Below, in pieces: positions 47,180-60,486 of a DNA stretch of 64,000 nucleotides (position 1 is the stretch's first letter; each line of letters opens with the position of its first letter). The stretch comes from Petrolisthes cinctipes. Taxonomy: Eukaryota; Arthropoda; Malacostraca; Decapoda; Porcellanidae. The notes under the pieces are model-generated. The model did no database searches. It was not told the DNA's origin and saw only the letters and a list, made by a program, of their open reading frames with translations. Both the position numbers and the translations under genes were made by a program. Location of the stretch: positions 348,501 through 412,500 of the forward strand of contig JAWQEG010002494.1 of assembly GCA_033782935.1 (NCBI GenBank). Direction: 5' to 3'.

Positions 47180-47480
47180 TAGTGCTAACCTAACCTAACC
47201 TAACCTAACCTAACCTTTATATGTTTAGTGCTAACCTAACCTAACCTAACCTAACGTTTATATGTACAGTGCTAACCTAACCTAACCTAACCTAACCTTT
47301 ATATGTATAGTGCTACCCTAACCTTACCTAACCTTTATATGTACAGTGCTAACCTAACCTAACCTTTATATATACAGTCCTAACCTAACCTAACCTAACC
47401 TTTATATGTACAGTCCTAACCTAACCTAACCTAACCTTCATATATACAGTCCTAACCTAACCTAACCTAACCTAACCTTT
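47180..47480 (-). repeat. Interstitial telomere-like (TTAGG)n tract, copy 2
   Basis: Eight CCTAA runs with the same TTTATATGTACAG spacer, about half the length of copy 1. Confidence 0.93.
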
Positions 47481-48493
47481 ATATGTAGTCCTCAGGGTGT
47501 GGCTGGACATCTGAAACAACGGGTGAAGTTCCACTAGACCGGTCCATCTGTGGCCTGGTGGTCACAAAGGAAAGGTAAAGTAACACACAGACACACACAG
47601 ACAACACATGACCTATTCACTGGTCCAAGTGTTCTTATCCCTGGCCATTATCACTCTCAACACACACACAGACACACACAGACAACACATGACCTATTCA
47701 CTCTCTCCCTCAGATAATAAAATATATCTATAAAGGAGAGGCGTCTGTCTGTGTGTGTTTGTCTGTGTGAAATTTTCTCCCAAACCAAAAGAAATAGACG
47801 GAACAAACCATATATATATATATATATATATACCTGAAAGGGCATGACCCAGGGAAGGTTAAGGTACAGTAGGCTCCACTTCTGCGTTTACCACTTACCA
47901 CTACCAATGTTGAGCCACCCAGAAATTAGAATCCCTAACCACGTGTGATCCTGATACGAACCACTCACTACAGAGTGAGATGGAAAGAGTGGTTTGGTAA
48001 AGGAAAGTGTGTCTCATAAGGTGTGTGTATGAATTTAACACTGTTCTCTCTGACACTTGTGATGGTTCTCCAACACCTGATTGTCTGGCCTAGACATTAC
48101 TATCTAATGACTCCATCTGATTAATATAGTATCCTACCATATTGTATGCATTGTAATTGCATACAAAACATAACATTATTTATTTTCAGGTCCTGTTTGC
48201 ATAATTGAACTAATCATGTTTGGCCACACAAAATGATGTTGTAGGTATTGAGAAGGAGAATGTGGTGGGGAAATGAAGGAGTCGAGTGAGTACTGGAAAT
48301 GGGTAAAGGAGAAGGGTAATGGAAAGAGGATGTGGTCGAGGTGTGGGACAGAGTGTGGAGAAGTGAGTGAGTGATCATTGGGTAGTTAAGCCACACTCCA
48401 CTACAAAACAATATCCTTTGGTAACCAGTAACACAAAGTCATTAATCAGAAAATGTCTTGACTGTGGTCAAGTAACAAAATTGGCTGACTTGC

Positions 48494-51400
48494 AATATAT
48501 TGCAACAATAAATAGAGGGTGGAAGGTTTCATTGCATAACATGGTAATATATTGCAACAATAAATGGAGGGTGGAAGGTTTCATTGCATAACATGGTAAT
48601 ATATTGCAACAATAAATAGAGGGTGGAAGGTTTCATTGCATAACATGGTATTATATTGCAACAATAAATAGAAGGTAGAAGGTTTCATTGCATAACATGG
48701 TAATATATTGCAACAATAAATAGAGGGTTGAAGGTTTCATTGCATAACATGGTAATATATTGCAACAATAAATAGAGGGTGGAAGGTTTCATTGCATAAC
48801 ATGGTAATATATTGCAACAATAAATAGAGGGTTGAAGGTTTCATTGCATAACATGGTAATATATTGCAACAAAAAATAGAAGGTGGAAGGTTTCATTGTA
48901 TAACATGGTAATATATTGCAACAATAAATAGATGGTGGAATGTTTCATTGCATAACATGGTAATATATTGCAACAATAAATAGATGGTGGAAGGTTTCAT
49001 TGCATAACATGGTAATATATTGCAACAATGAAAAGAGGGTGGAAGGTTTCATTGCATAACATGGTAATATATTGCAACAATAAATAGAGGGTGGAAGGTT
49101 TCATTGCATAACATGGTAATATATTGCAACAATAAATAGAGGGTGGAAGGTTTCATTGCATAACATAGTAATATATTGCAACAATAAATAGAGGGTGGAA
49201 GGTTTCATTGTATAACATGGTAATATATTGCAACAATAAATAGAGGGTGGAAGGTTTCATTGCATAACATGGTAATATATTGCAACAATAAATAGAGGGT
49301 GGAAGGTTTCATTGCATAACATGGTAATATATTGCATCAATAAATAGAGGGTGGAAGGTTTCATTGCATAACACAGTAATATATTGCAACAATAAATAGA
49401 TGGTGGAATGTTTCATTGCATAACATGGTAATATATTGCAACAATAAATAGATGGTGGAAGGTTTCATTGCATAACATGGTAATATATTGCAACAATGAA
49501 AAGAGGGTGGAAGGTTTCATTGCATAACATGGTAATATATTGCAACAATAAATAGAGGGTGGAAGGTTTCATTGCATAACATGGTAATATATTGCAACAA
49601 TAAATAGATGGTGGAAGGTTTCATTGCATAACATGGTAATATATTGCAACAATAAATAGAGGGTGGAAGGTTTCATTGCATAACATGGTAATATATTGCA
49701 ACAATAAATAGAGTGTGGAAGATTTCATTGCATAACATGGTAATATATTGCAACAATAAATAGAGGGTGGAAGGTTTCATTGTATAACATGGTAATATAT
49801 TGCAACAATAAATAGAGGGTGGAAGGTTTCATTGCATAACATGGTAATATATTGCAACAATAAATAGAGGTTGGAAGGTTTCATTGCATAACATGGTAAT
49901 ATATTGCTACAATAAATAGAGGGTGGAAGGTTTCATTGCATAACATGGTAATATATTGCAACAATAAATAGATGGTGGAAGGTTTCATTGCATAACATGG
50001 TAATATATTGCAACAATAAATAGAGGGTGGATGGTTTCATTGCATAACATGGTAATATATTGCAACAATAAATAGTGTGTGGAAGGTTTCATTGCATAAC
50101 ATGGTAATATATTGCAACAATAAATAGATGGTGGAAGGTTTCATTGCATAACATGGTAATATATTGCAACAATAAATAGAGGGTGGAAGGTTTCATTGCA
50201 TAACATGGTAATATATTGCAACAATAAATAGATGGTGGAAGGTTTCATTGCATAACATAGTAATATATTGCAACAATAAATAGAGGGTGGAAGGTTTCAT
50301 TGCATAACATGGTAATATATTGCAACAATAAATAGATGGTGGAAGGTTTCATTGCATAACATGGTAATATATTGCAACAATAAATAGAGGGTGGAAGGTT
50401 TCATTGCATAACATGGTAATATATTGCAACAATAATTAGAGGGTGGAAGGTTTCATTGCATAACATGGTAATATATTGCATCAATAAATAGAGGGTGGAA
50501 GGTTTCATTGCATAACATAGTAATATATTGCAACAATAAAAAGAGGGTGGAAGGTTTCATTGCATAACATGGTAATATATTGCAACAATAAATAGATGGT
50601 GGAAGGTTTCATTGCATAACATGGTAATATATTGCAACAAAAAATAGAAGGTGGAAGGTTTCATTGCATAACATGGTAATATATTGCAACAATAAATAGA
50701 TGGTGGAATGTTTCATTGCATAACATGGTAATATATTGCAACAATAAATAGATGGTGGAAGGTTTCATTGCATAACAGGGTAATATATTGCAACAATGAA
50801 AAGAGGGTGAAAGGTTTCATTGCATAACATGGTAATATATTGCAACAATAAATAGAGGGTGGAAGGTTTCATTGCATAACATGGTAATATATTGCAACAA
50901 TAAATAGAGGGTGGAAGGTTTCATTGCATAACATGGTAATATATTGCAACAATAAATAGATGGTGGAAGGTTTCATTGCATAACATAGTAATATATTGCA
51001 ACAATAAATAGAGGGTGGAAGGTTTCATTGCATAACATAGTAATATATTGCAACAATAAATAGAGGGTGGAAGGTTTCATTGCATAACATAGTAATATAT
51101 TGCAACAATAAATAGAGGGTGGAAGGTTTCATTGCATAACATGGTAATATATTGCAACAATAAATAGAGGGTGGAAGGTTTCATTGCATAACATGGTAAT
51201 ATATTGAAACAATAAATAGATGGTGGAAGGTTTCATTGCATAACATGGTAATATATTGCAACAATAAATAGATGGTGGAAGGTTTCATTGCATAACATGG
51301 TAATATATTGCAACAATAAATAGAGTGTGGAAGGTTTCATTGCATAACATGGTAATATATTGCAACAATAAATAGAGGGTGGAAGGTTTCATTGCATAAC

Positions 51401-54400
51401 ATGGTAATATATTGCAACAATAAATAGAGGGTGGAAGGTTTCATTGCATAACATGGTAATATATTGCAACAATAAATAGATGGTGGAAGGTTTAATTGCA
51501 TAACATGGTAATATATTGCAACAAAAAATAGAAGGTGGAAGGTTTCATTGCATAACATGGTAATATATTGCAACAATAAATAGATGGTGGAATGTTTCAT
51601 TGCATAACATGGTAATAAATTGCAACAATAAATAGATGGTGGAAGGTTTCATTGCATAACATGGTAATATATTGCAACAATGAAAAGAGGGTGGAAGGTT
51701 TCATTGCATAACATGTTAATATATTGCAACAATAAATAGAGGGTGGAAGGTTTCATTGCATAACATGGTAATATATTGCAACAATAAATAGAGGGTGGAA
51801 GGTTTCATTGCATAACATAGTAATATATTGCAACAATAAATAGAGGGTGGAAGGTTTCATTGTATAACATGGTAATATATTGCAACAATAAATAGAGGGT
51901 GGAAGGTTTCATTGCATAACATGGTAATATATTGCAACAATAAATAGAGGGTGGAAGGTTTCATTGCATAACATGGTAATATATTGCAACAATAAATAGA
52001 TGGTGGAAGGTTTAATTGCATAACATGGTAATATATTGCAACAAAAAATAGAAGGTGGAAGGTTTCATTGCATAACATGGTAATATATTGCAACAATAAA
52101 TAGATGGTGGAATGTTTCATTGCATAACATGGTAATAAATTGCAACAATAAATAGATGGTGGAAGGTTTCATTGCATAACATGGTAATATATTGCAACAA
52201 TGAAAAGAGGGTGGAAGGTTTCATTGCATAACATGGTAATATATTGCAACAATAAATAGAGGGTGGAAGGTTTCATTGCATAACATGGTAATATATTGCA
52301 ACAATAAATAGAGGGTGGAAGGTTTCATTGCATAACATAGTAATATATTGCAACAATAAATAGAGGGTGGAAGGTTTCATTGCATAACATGGTAATATAT
52401 TGCAACAATAAATAGAGGGTGGAAGGTTTCATTGCATAACATGGTAATATATTGCAACAATAAATAGAGGGTGGAAGGTTTCATTGCATAACATGGTAAT
52501 ATATTGCAACAATAAATAGAGGGTGGAAGGTTTCATTGCATAACATGGTAATATATTGCAACAATAAATAGAGGGTGGAAGGTTTCATTGCATAACATGG
52601 TAATATATTGCAACAATAAATAGAGGGTGGAAGGTTTCATTGCATAACATGGTAATATATTGCAACAATAAATAGAGGGTGGAAGGTTTCATTGCATAAC
52701 ATGGTAATATATTGCAACAATAAATAGAGGGTAGAAGGTTTCATTGCATAACATGGTAATATATTGCAACAATAAATAGAGGGTGGAAGGTTTCATTGCA
52801 TAACATGGTAATATATTGCAATAATAAATAGATGGTGGAAGGTTTCATTGCATAACATGATAATATATTGCAACAATAAATAGAGTGTGGAAGGTTTCAT
52901 TGCATAACATGGTAATATATTGCAACAATAAATAGATGGTGGAAGGTTTCATTGCATAACATAGTAATATATTGCAACAATAAATAGATGGTGGAAGGTT
53001 TCATTGCATAACATAGTAATATATTGCAACAATAAATAGAGGGTGGAAGGTTTCATTGCATAACATGGTAATATATTGCAACAATAAATAGAGGGTGGAA
53101 GGTTTCATTGCATAACATAGTAATATATTGCAACAATAAATAGAGGGTGGAAGGTTTCATTGTATAACATGGTAATATATTGCAACAATAAATAGAGGGT
53201 GGAAGGTTTCATTGCATAACATGGTAATATATTGCAACAATAAATAGAGGGTGGAAGGTTTCATTGCATAACATGGTAATATATTGCAACAATAAATAGA
53301 GGGTGGAAGGTTTCATTGCATAACATGGTAATATATTGCAACAATAAATAGATGATGGAAGGTTTCATTGCATAACATGGTAATATATTGCAACAATAAA
53401 TAGAGGGTGGAAGGTTTCATTGCATAACATGGTAATATATTGCAACAATAAATAGAGTGTGGAAGGTTTCATTGCATAACATAGTAATATATTGCAACAA
53501 TAAATAGATGGTGGAAGGTTTCATTGCATAACATAGTAATATATTGCAACAATAAATAGAGGGTGGAAGGTTTCATTGCATAACATGGTATTATATTGCA
53601 ACAATAAATAGAGGGTGGAAGGTTTCATTGCATAACATGGTAACATATTGCAATAATAAATAGAGGGTGGAAGGTTTCATTGCATAACATGGTAATATAT
53701 TGCAACAATAAATAGATGGTGGAAGGTTTCATTGCATAACATAGTAATATATTGCAACAATAAATAGATGGTGGAAGGTTTCATTGCATAACATAGTAAT
53801 ATATTGCAACAATAAATAGAGGGTGGAAGGTTTCATTGCATAACATAGTAATATATTGCAACAATAAATAGATGGTGGAAGGTTTCATTGCATAACATGG
53901 TAATATATTGCAACAATAAATAGAGGGTGGAAGGTTTCATTGCATAACATGGTAATATATTGCAACAATAAATAGAGGGTGGAAGGTTTCATTGCATAAC
54001 ATGGTAATATATTGCAACAATAAATAGATGGTGGAAGGTTTCATTGCATAACATGGTAATATATTGCAACAATAAATAGAGGGTGGAAGGTTTCATTGCA
54101 TAACATGGTAATATATTGCAACAATAAATAGAGTGTGGAAGATTTCATTGCATAACATGGTAATATATTGCAACAATAAATAGAGGGTGGAAGGTTTCAT
54201 TGTATAACATGGTAATATATTGCAACAATAAATAGAGGGTGGAAGGTTTCATTGCATAACATGGTAATATATTGCAACAATAAATAGAGGGTGGAAGGTT
54301 TCATTGCATAACATGGTAATATATTGCTACAATAAATAGAGGGTGGAAGGTTTCATTGCATAACATGGTAATATATTGCAACAATAAATAGATGGTGGAA

Positions 54401-57400
54401 GGTTTCATTGCATAACATGGTAATATATTGCAACAATAAATAGAGGGTGGATGGTTTCATTGCATAACATGGTAATATATTGCAACAATAAATAGTGTGT
54501 GGAAGGTTTCATTGCATAACATGGTAATATATTGCAACAATAAATAGATGGTGGAAGGTTTCATTGCATAACATGGTAATATATTGCAACAATAAATAGA
54601 GGGTGGAAGGTTTCATTGCATAACATGGTAATATATTGCAACAATAAATAGATGGTGGAAGGTTTCATTGCATAACATAGTAATATATTGCAACAATAAA
54701 TAGAGGGTGGAAGGTTTCATTGCATAACATGGTAATATATTGCAACAATAAATAGATGGTGGAAGGTTTCATTGCATAACATGGTAATATATTGCAACAA
54801 TAAATAGAGGGTGGAAGGTTTCATTGCATAACATGGTAATATATTGCAACAATAAATAGATGGTGGAAGGTTTCATTGCATAACATAGTAATATATTGCA
54901 ACAATAAATAGATGGTGGAAGGTTTCATTGCATAACATAGTAATATATTGCAACAATAAATAGATGGTGGAAGGTTTCATTGCATAACATAGTAATATAT
55001 TGCAACAATAAATAGAGGGTGGAAGGTTTCATTGCATAACATAGTAATATATTGCAACAATAAATAGATGGTGGAAGGTTTCATTGCATAACATGGTAAT
55101 ATATTGCAACAATAAATAGAGGGTGGAATGTTTCATTGCATAACATGGTAATATATTGCAACAATAAATAGAGGGTGGAAGGTTTCATTGCATAACATGG
55201 TAATATATTGCAACAATAAATAGATGGTGGAAGGTTTCATTGCATAACATGGTAATATATTGCAACAATAAATAGATGGTGGAAGGTTTCATTGCATAAC
55301 ATGGTAATATATTGCAACAATAAATAGAGTATGGAAGGTTTCATTGCATAACATGGTAATATATTGCAACAATAAATAGAGGGTGGAAGGTTTCATTGTA
55401 TAACATGGTAATATATTGCAACAATAAATAGAGGGTGGAAGGTTTCATTGCATAACATGGTAATATATTGCAACAATAAATAGAGGGTGGAAGGTTTCAT
55501 TGCATAACATGGTAATATATTGCTACAATAAATAGAGGGTGGAAGGTTTCATTGCATAACATGGTAATATATTGCAACAATAAATAGATGGTGGAAGGTT
55601 TCATTGCATAACATGGTAATATATTGCAACAATAAATAGAGGGTGGAAGGTTTCATTGCATAACATGGTAATATATTGCAACAATAAATAGTGTGTGGAA
55701 GGTTTCATTGCATAACATGGTAATATATTGCAACAATAAATAGATGGTGGAAGGTTTCATTGCATAACATGATAATATATTGCAACAATAAATAGAGGGT
55801 GGAAGGTTTCATTGCATAACATGGTAATATATTGCAACAATAAATAGATGGTGGAAGGTTTCATTGCATAACATAGTAATATATTGCAACAATAAATAGA
55901 TGGTGGAAGGTTTCATTGCATAACATAGTAATATATTGCAACAATAAATAGAGGGTGGAAGGTTTCATTGCATAACATGGTAATATATTGCAACAATAAA
56001 TAGAGGGTGGAAGGTTTCATTGCATAACATGGTAATATATTGCAATAATAAATAGAGGGTGGAAGGTTTCATTGCATAACATGGTAATATATTGCAACAA
56101 TAAATAGATGGTGGAAGGTTTCATTGCATAACATAGTAATATATTGCAACAATAAATAGATGGTGGAAGGTTTCATTGCATAACATAGTAATATATTGCA
56201 ACAATAAATAGAGGGTGGAAGGTTTCATTGCATAACATAGTAATATATTGCAACAATAAATAGATGGTGGAAGGTTTCATTGCATAACATGGTAATATAT
56301 TGCAACAATAAATAGAGGGTGGAAGGTTTCATTGCATAACATGGTAATATATTGCAACAATAAATAGATGGTGGAAGGTTTCATTGCATAACATAGTAAT
56401 ATATTGCAACAATAAATAGAGGGTGGAAGGTTTCATTGCATAACATGGTAATATATTGCAACAATAAATAGATGGTGGAAGGTTTCATTGCATAACATGG
56501 TAATATATTGCAACAATAAATAGAGGGTGGAAGGTTTCATTGTATAACATGGTAATATATTGCAACAATAAATAGATGGTGGAAGGTTTCATTGCATAAC
56601 ATAGTAATATATTGCAACAATAAATAGATGATGGAAGGTTTCATTGCATAACATAGTAATATATTGCAACAATAAATAGATGGTGGAAGGTTTCATTGCA
56701 TAACATGGTAATATATTGCAACAATAAATAGAGGGTGGAAGGTTTCATTGCATAACATGGTAATATATTGCAACAATAAAAAGAGGTAGGAAGGTTTCAT
56801 TGCATAACATGGTAATATATTGCAACAATAAATAGATGGTGGAAGGTTTCATTGCATAACATAGTAATATATTGCAACAATAAATAGAGGGTGGAAGGTT
56901 TCATTGCATAACATGGTAATATATTGCAACAATAAATAGATGGTGGAAGGTTTCATTGCATAACATGGTAATATATTGCAACAATAAATAGAGGGTGGAA
57001 GGTTTCATTGTATAACATGGTAATATATTGCAACAATAAATAGATGGTGGAAGGTTTCATTGCATAACATAGTAATATATTGCAACAATAAATAGATGAT
57101 GGAAGGTTTCATTGCATAACATAGTAATATATTGCAACAATAAATAGATGGTGGAAGGTTTCATTGCATAACATGGTAATATATTGCAACAATAAATAGA
57201 GGGTGGAAGGTTTCATTGCATAACATGGTAATATATTGCAACAATAAAAAGAGGTAGGAAGGTTTCATTGCATAACATGGTAATATATTGCAACAATAAA
57301 TAGATGGTGGAAGGTTTCATTGCATAACATAGTAATATATTGCAACAATAAATAGATGGTGGAAGGTTTCATTGCATAACATAGTAATATATTGCAACAA

Positions 57401-57801
57401 TAAATAGAGGGTGGAAGGTTTCATTGCATAACATGGTAATATATTGCAACAATAAATAGAGGGTGGAAGGTTTCATTGCATAACATAGTAATATATTGCA
57501 ACAATAAATAGATGGTGGAAGGTTTCATTGCATAACATAGTAATATATTGCAACAATAAATAGAGGGTGGAAGGTTTCATTGCATAACATGGTAATATAT
57601 TGCAACAATAAATAGATGGTGGAAGGTTTCATTGCATAACATAGTAATATATTGCAACAATAAATAGAGGGTGGAAGGTTTCATTGCATAACATGGTAAT
57701 ATATTGCAACAATAAATAGATGGTGGAAGGTTTCATTGCATAACATGGTAATATATTGCAACAATAAATAGAGGGTGGAAGGTTTCATTGCATAACATGG
57801 T
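48494..57801 (+). repeat. 52-bp satellite, 179 units
   Basis: The array measures 9,308 bp, exactly 179 times 52. Variant positions sampled at many points keep phase, so it has no net insertion or deletion. The unit starts AATATATTGCAACAATAAAT and continues AGAGGGTGGAAGG, TTTCATTGCATAACATGGT. The most frequent variants are GAGGG/GATGG at the hinge and ATGG/ATAG near the end. Shared rare variants define larger repeat blocks. Minus-strand frames of 87 codons at 51337 and 51857 are by-products. Confidence 0.98.
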
Positions 57802-58586
57802 AAAATATTAACAATTTTAGGATACATATAAAGGTTTGGCCCCTTTGCAGACTCAAGCTATTCCCTTGAAATTCTTCAACTGTCCCTTTTTCCTTCTCTT
57901 TCCTTCTGGTTACTGTTTATCTTCTTTATTTCTTTTCTTTTCGTGTTAATGTCCTCCAGGACCAGTATGGCCTTCTTTCTTCCACTTCATTTACTCAAAC
58001 TTATTCATTATAATTGAATTGTATTGAGCACATGCATATCATACGTAGACATGAACGTCACTCTTTTATCTTCCATTATTCGGAGATACTTACTATGTAA
58101 CTATACGAAGGAAGAGAGCCGGAGGAATGTGTTTTCAACTTGTATAGCCTTTTGTGAACTCCTCACGAGGCAATATTGACAAGGTATATACTGGTAATAA
58201 TTCATTACACAAACATTTTAAGGAACTTTCATTACCACCAGGTTATTCTTCCTTGCCATGCTACAATTGTCTACCATGACAAAGTTAAAATCATAGTGAC
58301 AACAAAATAATAATCATAAAGTGGGTGGTGCACGAACACAATCTTTAAGGGTTATGGATGTTTTGGTATTGATTATTCCACCTTCTCTTTATTAGTAACT
58401 GGCAGGATAAAAATGACTTACTACATGACTCATATATATATTTAATAAACAATTGCTGGCATGTAAATTATACTGTGACATAAATTCTATATTAATTTTG
58501 TATAATACAGCAAATAACACTACTCGATCACTGTTGATGCTTTAGCATTTCAACTCAACCCCTGTTTCCATTTCACTCTGTAATGA

Positions 58587-58940
58587 TTGGTTCGCCTCAT
58601 GATCACACGTGGTTCGGGATTCAAGATTCTAGGTGGTTCAACATTGGCAATGCTAACTTATATACGGTATGCGGAAGTGAAGCCAACTGTACATAAAAAC
58701 TTCACATTTTGAAGATTACAATATCCTCTGAAGCTGTCATATGGAATGACTATTAATAAGAGCCAAGGTCAAACCATGACTTCTATAAGGCTTAATCTCT
58801 CTGAAAATCCAGTCTTCACACATGGGCAGCTCTATGTTGTACTTTGACGTGTTGGAAATGCAGAGAACATCTATGTATTGACTCCAAACCAGAAGACAAA
58901 AAAATTGTGTACACTGAAGTTTTGCAATGAAAGTTTGACC
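58587..58940 (+). pseudogene. Helitron helicase remnant, copy 2
   Basis: Paralogue of 3602-3955, with the same YPLKLSYGMTINKSQGQT and VFTHGQLYVVL wording and the same TGA in place of the LSRV serine. A further CGA-to-TGA change destroys the FRR motif just before it. Sharing the first stop shows the helicase was already dead before the block duplicated. Confidence 0.87.
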
Positions 58941-59004
58941 ACAACACAGAAAAGTTTATGCTGTTTATGTTATATACAGGTTTTTTCAGTACATTCTTTA
59001 CCCG

Positions 59005-59186
59005 CCGCACTACGACATCAGTTTAAAAATAGTTTTTATAAGCTGATGTCGTAGTGCGGTTTAGAGTCAATATATAGATGTTCTCTGCATTTCCAACACG
59101 TAAAAGTGCAACATAGAGCTGCCCATGTGCGAAGGCTGGATTTTCAGAGATATCAAGGCCTATAGAAAGGCCTTAAGAAAATAAAG
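59005..59186. repeat. Foldback insertion inside the Helitron
   Basis: CCGCACTACGACATCAG (59005-59021) is followed 21 bases later by its exact inverse (59043-59059). Beyond that lies about 120 bp that is the reverse complement of the helicase region (58785-58890). The inverted piece has differences from the local copy, for instance no TGA in the LSRV region, so its donor was another Helitron. Copy 1 has no such insert. Confidence 0.9.
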
Positions 59187-60059
59187 AAAACGCGGCGGGT
59201 AAACGATTGAGCAAAAAACCTTGTACAGTCGCGGTCAATAACAATCTTCCACATATGGGTATCTCAAACAATTTATTGTCTAATGTTTTCAAGTTCACAT
59301 ATGATGTTATTGTTTTAAGTAGTGTGTAGCTGCTTGTATTAAATTAAAAGATAGTAGTTAACATATTTATTGGAAAGAGTATCATCTAAGGAACAGAGGG
59401 AAGCTGTCAAACTCTTGTGTGAGTTACCCCTATATGGATGATTATATATGGCCGTGACTGTATGTAAACCATGCTGAAAAAAAAAAAATAAAAACAATTA
59501 TTGTTGTTACTCCTCCTTCTGGCACCGTACCTAACCACTTCAAGTTTGGTTGGACCAGCGAAGCGGGCCGGCTACAGCTAATTGGAAATAATATAAGGTA
59601 AGTCATTTTACGAGCCTGTGAAACTTATATCTCCATACTGTATTTATGACTTGGCAGATGTGACGAATTGACTTTTGCCTCTGACAGTACAAGTTCGTTC
59701 ACTGCACTGATTCCACTGTTATAGTGTGGAAAGGACAATTATGAACTTTTCTGCTATTTGTTCGGGTTTGAGAAAGTGGTTTGGTTTATTATATTTCATA
59801 TTCCCATTGGTATAGATTAAGGGACCCAGTTATGTAGTCAGAAAATTGGAGATAAATGAGTCCTTCAAATGTTGCCACCAAACAATATAATAATAATTAA
59901 AGGATGTTGTTTCGTGGCATAGGCAGGAAGATTGAAAAGCCACCAGATCTCATACACGATTACAGGGTGCCTTTATATATGAGTGTTATGTTGGTAGTAA
60001 ATGTATGACGGAGAACAGCACCCTGGTGAAGGACAGGGTCTCTCTCCTGGAGGAAGTGG

Positions 60060-60153
60060 AAGGGTGTAACTCTTCTGTGTGTATGTATGTGTGTATATAT
60101 GTATTTATGTATCTATGTGTATATATATATGTGTGTATGTTTATATATGTGTA
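60060..60153 (+). repeat. TATG/TGTA microsatellite
   Basis: Counterpart of 5080-5295, shorter. Confidence 0.9.
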
Positions 60154-60154
60154 G

Positions 60155-60255
60155 GCTGCAGGCTATCAGTAGCCCGTGACTCTTGCGAGGCCCCGAGATT
60201 ATTGGGAGTCGCACTAGATGAGACAGTGGAGCTTCGTGGTGATGTTGGTCACTCA
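60155..60255 (+). repeat. Dispersed conserved block (copy 3 of 3)
   Basis: TATCAGTAGCCCGTGACTCT, GCGAGGCCCCGAGATTATTG and GTCGCACTAGATGAGACAGT match 15850-15965. It is followed at once by a candidate tRNA-derived SINE on the other strand. Confidence 0.72.
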
Positions 60256-60459
60256 CAGCATCTTGGAATATGCTTGGGCATCTTCTATGTTGTGAGACGA
60301 TGTAGGGGGTATTTTCTTGACGTGTTGACGTAGCTAGGATAATTGACGAACAGCTGGACCCAATTCACCTCTGAAAAATCCTAGATGTTTTCTCGTGGAT
60401 TCGAACCCGGGTACTTGACATTCGCAGTCCATCTCTTTATCCACTCTGCCACCGCCTCC
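60256..60459 (-). mobile_element. tRNA-derived SINE (candidate)
   Basis: On the minus strand GGAGGCGGTGGCAGAGTGGA contains an A box (TGGCAGAGTGG), and 50 bases on GGTTCGAATCC is a perfect B box. The head (60459-60397) has a Ser/Leu-tRNA-like layout but no acceptor 3' half and a mispaired anticodon stem, so it is not a tRNA gene. About 140 bp of unrelated body follow, to about 60256. Pol III boxes in a non-tRNA body are typical of SINEs. Confidence 0.68.
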
Positions 60460-60486
60460 CCCAGTAGTTTGCTTCCCATCTAGGCC

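Larger units (their letters stand above)
47727..59581 (+). mobile_element. Helitron, copy 2, carrying an expanded satellite (11,855 bp)
   Basis: Same ends as copy 1: TCTATAAAGGAGAGGCGTCT at 47727 after A, and GCGAAGCGGGCCGGCTACAG followed by CTAA (59578-59581) and T. The interior is collinear with copy 1. The length difference (9,285 bp) is accounted for by 176 extra 52-bp units (9,152 bp) and the 134-bp foldback. It carries a helicase remnant with two stops, so it cannot move on its own. Confidence 0.82.
46668..60030 (+). repeat. Segmental duplication, copy 2
   Basis: Collinear with 582-4910: AATGGTAACAGTAGTAATAA at 46669, the TG-rich tract, the telomere-like tract, the Helitron and its right flank to GAACAGCACCCTGGTGAA. 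It is longer by the satellite expansion and a 134-bp foldback. Confidence 0.95.

Noticed and set aside
51337..52120. Two nearly identical 87-codon minus-strand frames in the satellite as a duplicated gene
   Set aside because: They are chance openings where satellite variants remove stops; the duplication reflects the ten-unit higher-order repeat.
48494..57801. CRISPR array
   Set aside because: Units are contiguous 52-mers with no unique spacers, no cas genes, and a eukaryotic context.
60397..60459. A functional tRNA gene
   Set aside because: A and B boxes are present but the 3' acceptor half is missing and the anticodon stem does not pair; annotated as a SINE head instead.
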